A stretch of DNA of 64,000 bases from assembly GCA_963759375.1 (NCBI GenBank), contig CAVWYY010000002.1, forward strand, positions 496,001-560,000, given 5' to 3'. The DNA comes from DASSUW01 sp963759375. Lineage in GTDB: Bacteria > Actinomycetota > Thermoleophilia > Solirubrobacterales > Solirubrobacteraceae. Shown piece after piece: positions 57,974 through 64,000 of this stretch; the first letter of the stretch is position 1, and the number at the start of each line of letters is the position of its first letter. The translations under genes were made by a program, and so were the position numbers. The notes below the pieces were generated by a model. It was not told the DNA's origin. It worked only from the letters and a program-made list of their open reading frames with translations, and did not search any database.

Positions 57974-59332
57974 GTGGTGGACGAGCGCGCACTGGAGGCG
58001 GAGCTGGGCGACATCGGGCGGCAACTGGCCGCCGCGATGCCGGTCACCCGCAACCCGCTGAAGGCGTTCGACGAGAAGGCGATGGACCTCGCCTCGCAGG
58101 ACCAGGAGCTCAAGGCGGCGCTGTTCCGGTTCGTCGACGTCGTGCCCGCCTGCCGCAACCTCGAGGACCTCGCGCGTCACCTCACCGGCTTCCTCGGCGA
58201 AGTGGAGCAGCCGACCGCGCCGATCGGCGTCGCGATGAAGATGGGCTCCTCGAAGGCCGGCCGGGCGGCGCTCGGCGCGGCCGCCGCCGCGGGCGTGCGC
58301 CGGATGGCGCACCGCTTCATCGTCGGCGAGGACCCGAAGGCCGCGCTGGGCGTGCTGCGCGACCTGTGGAAGGACGGCGTCGCGTCGTCGGTCGACCTGC
58401 TCGGCGAGGCCACCGTCACCTCCACGGAGGCGCAGCGCTACGCGAGCCGCTGCGCCGACGCGCTCGACACGATCGTCGCCGCGAGCGCCCGCTGGCCGGC
58501 GCGGCCGCAGCTCGAGCGCGACAGCGCCGGGCCGCTCCCGCGCGCGAACCTGTCGGTGAAGGTGTCGGCCCTGACGCCGCTGCTGCGCCCGGACGGGCCC
58601 GAGCGCGGCAAGCGCGACGCCGCCGAGCGCCTGCGGCCGCTGCTGCGCCGCGCGAACGAGCTCGGCGCGCACCTGCACATCGACATGGAGTCGATGGACT
58701 CGCGCGACGCGGTGCTGGAGCTGATCCTCGAGCTGCTGGCCGAGGACGAGTTCCGCGCCGGCCCGTCGGCCGGGCTCGTGCTGCAGGCCTACCTGCGCGA
58801 CTCGCCGCAGACGCTCGACACGATCCTCGAGTGGCTGGGCCGCGTCGAGCGCGCGCACCCGCTGACGATCCGGCTCGTCAAGGGCGCGTACTGGGACCAC
58901 GAGATCGTCGAGGCCAAGCAGCACGGCTGGGAGGCGCCGGTGTTCGAGGTCAAGGCCGACTGCGACCTGAACTTCGAGGCGCTGACGCGGCGGCTGCTCG
59001 ACGCCCGGCCCGCCGTGCGCGTGGCCATCGCCTCGCACAACCTGCGCTCCGTCAGCCACGCGATCGCCTACAACCGGCTGTCCGGCGGCGCCGAAGGAGA
59101 CCTCGAGCTCCAGGTGCTGCGCGGCCTCGGCGACCCGCTGCAGACCGCGATCGCCCGCCAGGGCATGCGCGTGCGCACATACTGCCCGGTCGGTGACCTC
59201 GTGGCGGGCATGGCCTACCTGGTGCGCCGCCTGCTCGAGAACACGTCCAACGAGTCGTTCCTGCACGAGCAGGCGCGAGGCGCCGCGCTCGACGAGCTGC
59301 TGGCCAAGCCGCGGGCGTCGGCGCCGGCATGA
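57974..59332 (+). CDS. Proline dehydrogenase
   Basis: This FAD enzyme oxidises proline to pyrroline-5-carboxylate. The ProDH barrel motifs are LSVKVSALTPLLRPDG, LHIDMESMDSRDAVLELIL, GLVLQAYLRDSPQTLD, TIRLVKGAYWDHEIVEAK and VRTYCPVGDLVAGMAYLVRR. An N-terminal helical domain of about 120 residues precedes it, as in the PutA half of actinobacteria. GTG at 57974 is my choice; GGAGG lies 13 bases upstream, which is long, so the start is uncertain (ATG at 57947 is also in frame). A GCGGGTC/GACCCGC hairpin (57937-57955) abuts the GGAGG. It overlaps pruA by four bases. Confidence 0.88.
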   Translation: MVDERALEAELGDIGRQLAAAMPVTRNPLKAFDEKAMDLASQDQELKAALFRFVDVVPACRNLEDLARHLTGFLGEVEQPTAPIGVAMKMGSSKAGRAALGAAAAAGVRRMAHRFIVGEDPKAALGVLRDLWKDGVASSVDLLGEATVTSTEAQRYASRCADALDTIVAASARWPARPQLERDSAGPLPRANLSVKVSALTPLLRPDGPERGKRDAAERLRPLLRRANELGAHLHIDMESMDSRDAVLELILELLAEDEFRAGPSAGLVLQAYLRDSPQTLDTILEWLGRVERAHPLTIRLVKGAYWDHEIVEAKQHGWEAPVFEVKADCDLNFEALTRRLLDARPAVRVAIASHNLRSVSHAIAYNRLSGGAEGDLELQVLRGLGDPLQTAIARQGMRVRTYCPVGDLVAGMAYLVRRLLENTSNESFLHEQARGAALDELLAKPRASAPA

Positions 59333-60876
59333 AGCCGTTCGCCAACGAGCCGATCCTCGAGCTGCGCCGGGCGACCGTGCGCTCGCAGCTCGCCGGCGCG
59401 CTGAACGAGCACGACACGCGGCCGCCGCTGCGCGTGCCGGTGTGGATCGGCGACGATCGCCGGGAGGGGTCGGAGCTCGTCTCGACCGACCCGGGCAAGC
59501 CCGACCGCGTGGTGGCCGAGGCGGCCGCGGCCACGCCCGACGAGGTCGACGCCGCGCTGCGCGCCGCGCGGCCGTGGGACGCGCCGGCCGAGCAGCGCGC
59601 CGAGACACTGGTGAAGGCGGCGCAGTGGCTGCGCGAGCGGCGGCTGGAGATCGCTGCGCTCCAGGTGCGCGAGTGCGCCAAGCCGTGGCCGGAGGCCGAC
59701 GCCGACGTCTGCGAGGCCATCGACTTCCTCGAGTACTACGCGCGCGGGGCGGTCGACCTTGCGCAGGGCGCGCCGCTCCTGCAGCTGCCCGGCGAGCGCA
59801 ACGAGATGACGTACTCGGCGCGTGGGATCGTCGCCGTGATCTCGCCGTGGAACTTTCCCGTGGCGATCGCGCTCGGCATGACCGCCGCGGGGCTGGCCAC
59901 CGGCAACGCCGTGATCCTCAAGCCGGCCGAGCAGTCGCCCGGCTGCGCGCTGGTGCTCACGCGCGCGCTGCGTGAGGCCGGCGTGCCGCCGTCCGCGCTC
60001 GCGCTCCTGCCCGGCGAGGGTGAGGTCGGCGCTGCGCTCGTGCGCGACCCGCGCGTGCACACGATCGCCTTCACCGGCTCGAACAAGGTCGGCCTCGACA
60101 TCGTCAAGGCCGCGGCCGAGGTCCCGCCCGGCCAGAAGCACCTCAAGCGCGTGATCGCCGAGATGGGCGGCAAGAACTGCGTGATCGTCGACTCCGACGC
60201 CGACCTCGACGAGGTCGTCCCGGCGCTGGTCAAGTCGGCGTTCCTGTACGCCGGCCAGAAGTGCTCGGCCGCCGCCCGGGTGCTGTGCCACGAGGCGATC
60301 CACGACGCGTTGGTGGAGCGGCTGGCGGGCGCGATCGAGGTGCTCGAGGTCGGCCAGGCCGAGGACCTGGAGATCGACGTGCCGCCGGTGATCGAGCAGG
60401 ACGCCCAGGAGCGCGTGGCCCACTACACGGCGGAGGCCGAGAGCGGCGGCCGGATCGCCGCCCGGGCGCGCGAGGTGCCGAACGAGGCGGGCTGGTTCGC
60501 CACCCCGGCGCTCGCCGCCGACCTGCCGGCCGACTCACCGGTGATCAACGACGAGATCTTCGGCCCGCTGCTCGCCATCGAGCGCGTGCGCAGCGTGGAC
60601 GACGCCTGCGACCGCGTCGACGCCTCGCCGTTCGCGCTCACGGGCGGGCTGTTCGCGCGCAACCCCGACACCGTGGACCGCGTGATCGACCGGTCGCCGG
60701 TCGGCAACCTGTACGTCAACCGCGCCATCACGGGCGCGATGGTCGCCCGCCAGCCCTTCGGCGGCAACCGCCTGTCCGGCACCGGGACGAAAGCCGGCGG
60801 CCCCGGCTACCTGCTGCAGTTCGTCGAGCCGCGCGTGGTGACCGAGAACACCATGCGGCACGGCCTCGTCGTCTAG
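59329..60876 (+). CDS. pruA: L-glutamate gamma-semialdehyde (P5C) dehydrogenase
   Basis: This 515-aa aldehyde dehydrogenase completes proline catabolism to glutamate. Active-site motifs are VISPWNFPVAIALGM, IAFTGSNKVGLDIVK, VIAEMGGKNCVIVDSDADLD (general-base Glu) and YAGQKCSAAARVLCHE (catalytic Cys), with PVINDEIFGPLLAI and ARQPFGGNRLSGTGTKAGGP. ATG at 59329 overlaps the proline dehydrogenase stop (ATGA). The stop overlaps the convergent gene's stop as CTAG. Confidence 0.93.
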   Translation: MKPFANEPILELRRATVRSQLAGALNEHDTRPPLRVPVWIGDDRREGSELVSTDPGKPDRVVAEAAAATPDEVDAALRAARPWDAPAEQRAETLVKAAQWLRERRLEIAALQVRECAKPWPEADADVCEAIDFLEYYARGAVDLAQGAPLLQLPGERNEMTYSARGIVAVISPWNFPVAIALGMTAAGLATGNAVILKPAEQSPGCALVLTRALREAGVPPSALALLPGEGEVGAALVRDPRVHTIAFTGSNKVGLDIVKAAAEVPPGQKHLKRVIAEMGGKNCVIVDSDADLDEVVPALVKSAFLYAGQKCSAAARVLCHEAIHDALVERLAGAIEVLEVGQAEDLEIDVPPVIEQDAQERVAHYTAEAESGGRIAARAREVPNEAGWFATPALAADLPADSPVINDEIFGPLLAIERVRSVDDACDRVDASPFALTGGLFARNPDTVDRVIDRSPVGNLYVNRAITGAMVARQPFGGNRLSGTGTKAGGPGYLLQFVEPRVVTENTMRHGLVV

Positions 60877-61166
60877 AGGCCTTTGCCACCGAGGGGCTCG
60901 AACTCCACGCGCGAATCGATCCCCGCGATCAGCGGCATCGCGCGGGCGATCTGCTCCTTCGCGCCCGGCACCTCGAGTGATGCGGCGTGTGCCTCGCGGT
61001 CGGTCCACGCCTCGGTGACCCAGATCGAGTCGGCGTCCTCGCGGCTCACGACATACAGCAGGCAGGCGTCGTTCGCGCGCATCGACTCGGCCGCCTCGAG
61101 CAGGATCGCGGCGAGCGCGTCGCCCCGGCCGGTCTGGGCCTTGAAGCGGCCCTGCATCCCAAACAC
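60873..61166 (-). CDS. Antibiotic biosynthesis monooxygenase-like (ABM) protein
   Basis: This 97-aa ferredoxin-like dimeric alpha/beta-barrel protein has FKAQTGRGDALAAILLEAAE, ACLLYVVSREDADSIWVTEA and WTDREAHAASLEVPGAKEQI. Such small ABM proteins act as cofactor-free quinone monooxygenases or heme/lipid-breakdown enzymes. GTG at 61166 (VFGMQGRFKAQTG). Divergent from the HAD gene, 27 bp apart; convergent with pruA. Confidence 0.82.
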   Translation of the reverse strand: MFGMQGRFKAQTGRGDALAAILLEAAESMRANDACLLYVVSREDADSIWVTEAWTDREAHAASLEVPGAKEQIARAMPLIAGIDSRVEFEPLGGKGL

Positions 61167-61193
61167 GCCCGGCACCCTAGTACGGTCCGCCGC

Positions 61194-61865
61194 ATGGCCC
61201 TGAGCTGGGTGCTCTTCAATCTCACCGGCACGCTGGTCGACCCGACGGTGCTCGCGCAGCCGCTCGGCGACTCGGGCGCCGACGAGGATCTCGTGCTCGC
61301 CGCGCTCGACGACGCGGTGGCGATGGCGATGGTCGAGACGCTCACCGAGGGCGACACGCCGCTCGAGGCCATGATCGGCGCCGCGATCCGGCGGCGGCTG
61401 CGGCTCGTCGGCGCCGATGAGAGCGGGGCCGACGCCGCCCTGCAGCTGATGGGCACGATGCCCGCGTACCTGGAGGCGCCGGGCGCGCTCGAGGAGCTCC
61501 GGGCCCGCGGGCTCAAGCTCGGCGTGCTCGCCCAGAGCTCGGCCGCGGCCACCGACTCCGTGCTGCGCTTCGCCGGCCTGCGCGACCGCTTCGAGCTCGT
61601 GCTCAGCGCGCAGGACGCCGGCGCCCCCAAGCCCGACCTGCGCCCCTACCGCTACGCGCTCGAGCAGACCGCGGCCGGAAACGGCGGCGAGGTCTGCATG
61701 GTGTCCACGCACTGGTGGGACGTGGCCGGCGCCAAGCGCGCCGGGCTGCGCACCGGCTGGGTGGCGCGCCGCGAGCGGGCGCTGCTCGACACCGTTCCCA
61801 CGCCCGATTACACCGGCCGCGACCTGTCCGAGGTGGCCGAGGCGATCGTCTCCCGCATGTCCTGA
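61194..61865 (+). CDS. HAD-family protein with altered nucleophile motif
   Basis: This 223-aa haloacid-dehalogenase-fold protein has the usual sequence except at motif I: it reads WVLFNLTGTLVDP where the catalytic Asp of DxxGT is Asn. Motif II (VLAQSSAA), motif III Lys (GAPKPDLRPYRYAL) and motif IV Asp (STHWWDVAGAKRAG) look normal. The codon is AAT, one transition from GAT. It may be catalytically dead, or Asn may be restored by deamidation. ATG at 61194. Confidence 0.85.
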   Translation: MALSWVLFNLTGTLVDPTVLAQPLGDSGADEDLVLAALDDAVAMAMVETLTEGDTPLEAMIGAAIRRRLRLVGADESGADAALQLMGTMPAYLEAPGALEELRARGLKLGVLAQSSAAATDSVLRFAGLRDRFELVLSAQDAGAPKPDLRPYRYALEQTAAGNGGEVCMVSTHWWDVAGAKRAGLRTGWVARRERALLDTVPTPDYTGRDLSEVAEAIVSRMS

Positions 61866-61944
61866 GCACTTTTCACGTGCGTTAGGCAAAAGGAGCGGGT
61901 ATTCTGCGGATCTGCGACAAAGCCGAATTTCGCGGGAGGGCGGA
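61866..61944 (+). promoter_or_regulatory. Short intergenic region with a -10-like TATTCT
   Basis: GGGTATTCTG contains TATTCT at 61901-61906, a plausible extended -10 for the sugar isomerase gene 39 bases downstream. No good -35 is visible at the standard distance. CACGTG and its flanks form a small hairpin just before it. Confidence 0.3.
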
Positions 61945-62880
61945 ATGGAGCAGAACGTCAATCGGCGGCGCTTTCTAGGCGCCGCAATCGGTACGGGGGC
62001 GGCGGCGGCAGTGGCGCCGTCGGTAGCGCTCGGGAGGCATGAGAAGAGCCGTGCGGCCGGGAGCTCGGTGCCGCGCAACCGTCGCGGCATCCAGCTGTAC
62101 ACGATGCGCGAGAAGATGAAGACGCAGGCCGACGCGCGGAACGTGCTGCGCTTCCTCGGCCGCGCCGGCTACACCGAGGTCGAGACCGCCGGTCATTACG
62201 AGTGGACCGCGGCACAGTTCAAGTCCGAGCTCAAGGCCGCCGGCCTGAGGGCCGTCGCGGGCCATGACGGCCCGGACTTCAACTTCCCGGCCAACTGGCA
62301 GGACGCCTACAAGGAGACGCTGTCGTACGCCGCCGCGCTGGGCCAGAAGTACACCGGCTGGGCGTGGTTCCCGGGGCCGTACAACGACGTCAACGTCTGG
62401 CACGGGCTCGCGGAGAAGTTCAACGAGGCGGGCGAGCTCGCGCGCGAGTACGACCTGCAGTTCTTCTACCACAACCACGACTTCGAGTTCGTGAACAAGC
62501 AGGCCGACGGCTCGCCGGTCTACGACATCCTCCTCGAGGAGTGCGACCGGCGGCTCGTCAAGTTCGAGCTCGACCTGTTCTGGATCACCGAGGGCGGCGC
62601 CAACGGCGTCGAGTACCTCGGGGACGACCCGTCGCGGTATTTCGCCTACCACGTCAAGGACCACGTGTGGGGCGACCGGCCCGACGAGGCCGACTTCGAG
62701 GACGTCGGGCCAGGCATGCTCGACTTCCCGGACCTCTTCGCGGCGGGCGCCGGCCGCGGGCTCGACAAGCACTTCTTCATCGAGCACGACTCGCCGTGGC
62801 TCTCGCATCCGGACGACCCGGAGGCGGAGTTCAAGACCGCGCGCGCCGGGATCCAGTATCTGGAGCAGGTGCGCTTCTGA
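61945..62880 (+). CDS. Tat-exported sugar phosphate isomerase/epimerase-fold protein
   Basis: This 311-aa xylose-isomerase-like TIM barrel opens with a twin-arginine signal (NRRRFLGAAIGTGAAAA) and continues GIQLYTMREKM, FYHNHDFEFV, VKFELDLFWI, YHVKDHVWGD and HFFIEHDSPW, giving the metal-ligand His, Glu and Asp pattern. Exported members often act on sugars in the cell envelope. GGGAGGGCGGA precedes the ATG at 61945. Its 3' end overlaps pdxT on the other strand by 50 bases. Confidence 0.85.
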   Translation: MEQNVNRRRFLGAAIGTGAAAAVAPSVALGRHEKSRAAGSSVPRNRRGIQLYTMREKMKTQADARNVLRFLGRAGYTEVETAGHYEWTAAQFKSELKAAGLRAVAGHDGPDFNFPANWQDAYKETLSYAAALGQKYTGWAWFPGPYNDVNVWHGLAEKFNEAGELAREYDLQFFYHNHDFEFVNKQADGSPVYDILLEECDRRLVKFELDLFWITEGGANGVEYLGDDPSRYFAYHVKDHVWGDRPDEADFEDVGPGMLDFPDLFAAGAGRGLDKHFFIEHDSPWLSHPDDPEAEFKTARAGIQYLEQVRF

Positions 62881-63409
62881 GGAAGAGTTCGTGCAGTCTC
62901 GTCTCGCCCGCGATCTCGGGGTGGAACGAGATGACGAGCACGTTCCCCTGGCGAACCGCCACGGGATGACCGTCGACGGCGGCGAGGACCTCCACGTCCT
63001 CGCCGCACACGTCGACCCACGGCGCGCGGATGAACACCGCGCGCACCGGCGGGCCGTCGATGCCGGGGATCCGCAGATCGGCCTCGAACGAGCGGATCTG
63101 ACGGCCGAATGCGTTGCGGCGGCACTCGATGTCGAGCACGCCGAGGTGCTTGCGGTCGAGCATGATCATGCCCGCGCAGGTGCCGAACACCGGTGCGCCC
63201 GAGCGGCAGAAGTCGCGCAGCGGCTCGCCGAGCCCCTCGCGCTCGATCCCGAGCGTCATCGTCGTCGACTCGCCGCCGGGGATGACCAGGCCGTCGAGGC
63301 CCTCCAGGTCGGCGGGCACGCGCACCTCGCGGACATCGGCCCCAAGGTCCCGCAGCATCGTTCCGTGGGCCTCGAAGTCGCCCTGGAGCGCCAGGACTCC
63401 GACCAGCAC
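62831..63409 (-). CDS. pdxT: Pyridoxal 5'-phosphate synthase glutaminase subunit PdxT
   Basis: This 192-aa class I glutaminase supplies ammonia to PdxS for PLP synthesis. It has LVIPGGESTTMTLG, the nucleophile block FGTCAGMIML, FIRAPWV and FHPEI with the His-Glu pair. GTG at 63409 shares one base with the pdxS stop (TAGTG). The last 15 residues, PAPDTGSRRARS and around, overlap the convergent isomerase gene and are probably not part of the conserved fold. Confidence 0.93.
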   Translation of the reverse strand: MLVGVLALQGDFEAHGTMLRDLGADVREVRVPADLEGLDGLVIPGGESTTMTLGIEREGLGEPLRDFCRSGAPVFGTCAGMIMLDRKHLGVLDIECRRNAFGRQIRSFEADLRIPGIDGPPVRAVFIRAPWVDVCGEDVEVLAAVDGHPVAVRQGNVLVISFHPEIAGETRLHELFLRSAPAPDTGSRRARS

Positions 63410-64000
63410 TACCAGCCTCGGTTGGCGAGCAGCTGACCCTCTTCGAGCTTCCGGGTCTCGAGCGAGGTCATCGCGGTGCCCAGGCCCTCGGAGGCGCGGG
63501 CGACGCGCACCGGGTCGGCGAAGTGCGTCGTGGCCTCGACGATCGCGCGGGCGCGCGTGGCCGGGTCCTCGGACTTGAAGATGCCCGAGCCGACGAAGTT
63601 GCCCTCGGCGCCCAGCTGCATCATCAGCGCTGCGTCGGCCGGCGTGGCGATCCCGCCGGCGCAGAACAGCACCACGGGCAGCTTGCCGTCGCGCGCGACC
63701 TGGCGCACGAGGTCGAGCGGCGCCTGGTGCTCCTTGGCGGCCGTCGCCAGCTCGGCGTCGTCGAGCACGGTCAGCCGCTTGATCTCACCGCTGATGCGGC
63801 GCATGTGGCGCACGGCCTCGACGATGTCGCCGGTCCCGGCCTCGCCCTTGGAGCGGATCATCGCCGCGCCCTCGGCGATACGCCGCAGCGCCTCGCCCAG
63901 GTTGGTGGCGCCGCACACGAACGGGACCTTGAACTGCCACTTGTCGATGTGGTTGGCCTCGTCCGCGGGCGTGAGGACCTCGGACTCGTCGATGTAGTCG
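63409..64000 (-). CDS. pdxS: Pyridoxal 5'-phosphate synthase lyase subunit PdxS (5' end outside window)
   Basis: The visible 196 codons are the C-terminal two-thirds of PdxS, beginning DYIDESEVLTPADEANHIDK. Diagnostic blocks are FVCGATNLGEALRRIAEGAA, MIRSKGEAGTGDIVEAVRHM, GIATPADAALMMQLGAEGNF and VGSGIFKSEDP, which contain the catalytic lysine in RSKGEAGTG. The start lies beyond 64000. It is translationally coupled to pdxT. Confidence 0.95.
   Translation of the reverse strand, partial: DYIDESEVLTPADEANHIDKWQFKVPFVCGATNLGEALRRIAEGAAMIRSKGEAGTGDIVEAVRHMRRISGEIKRLTVLDDAELATAAKEHQAPLDLVRQVARDGKLPVVLFCAGGIATPADAALMMQLGAEGNFVGSGIFKSEDPATRARAIVEATTHFADPVRVARASEGLGTAMTSLETRKLEEGQLLANRGW

Overview
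The window is high-GC bacterial DNA with short intergenic gaps, many ATGA/GTGA/TGATG gene overlaps and heavy use of GTG starts. The gene content (fused SecDF, a yebC-ruvCAB block, recJ next to relA, PyrR with a translational-type leader, SBP56, many secreted Cys-rich, cupredoxin and beta-helix proteins) fits an actinobacterium, most likely class Thermoleophilia (Solirubrobacterales-like). That placement is inference from gene content and codon style, not from a marker search.

Layout. 1-2.1 kb: the pyr operon (pyrR-pyrB-pyrC, pyrC cut by the window edge) behind a PyrR-binding leader. 2.1-6.5 kb: a hypothetical protein, rnz, a secreted GDPD, a phosphoesterase and an MGT-type glycosyltransferase, the last three each with one frameshift. 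6.5-9.1 kb: tRNA-Arg(CCG), then a 1.1-kb remnant bounded by a 37-bp duplication of the tRNA 3' half, a decayed PD40 gene and a membrane protein. 9.2-12.9 kb: a surface acylation module (MBOAT, two SGNH proteins, a secreted Cys-rich protein). 12.9-13.9 kb: a MarR regulator divergent from a universal stress protein around a perfect palindrome. 13.9-18.0 kb: a tightly coupled operon of SBP56 (methanethiol oxidase), a 40-aa peptide, a TetR regulator and an alpha/beta hydrolase fused to a glycosyltransferase. 18.1-22.4 kb: sigma/anti-sigma/DoxX, then a flavin-type oxidase, a cupin, a GGDEF-EAL protein and a zinc ribbon. 22.4-25.8 kb: a TetR regulator divergent from a copper operon (multicopper oxidase, beta-helix, cupredoxin) across two palindromic operators.

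25.8-29.7 kb: a truncated esterase at an 86-bp inverted-repeat element, an FAD oxidase, and thrC plus a ubiquitin-like sulfur carrier behind a SAM-I riboswitch. 29.7-31.7 kb: corA and a lipid kinase. 31.7-46.5 kb: the housekeeping block relA, recJ, secDF, ruvBAC, yebC, interrupted by a sugar-acid cassette (dehydratase, aldolase, kinase) with a 205-bp nested palindrome at its recJ side. 46.5-51.1 kb: a sugar nucleotidyltransferase divergent from phosphomannomutase, MBL hydrolase and Na+/H+ antiporter. 51.1-57.9 kb: pentapeptide protein, RpiB, HyuA/HyuB, an FAD oxidoreductase and GT2. 57.9-64 kb: the proline catabolic pair, a small monooxygenase, a HAD protein with an altered nucleophile position, a Tat-exported sugar isomerase, and pdxT/pdxS (pdxS cut by the window edge).

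About a dozen otherwise conserved genes carry single frameshifts, and nearly all of them are net +1. This may be an insertion-biased sequencing error, so the affected genes are given as whole loci with the break marked.
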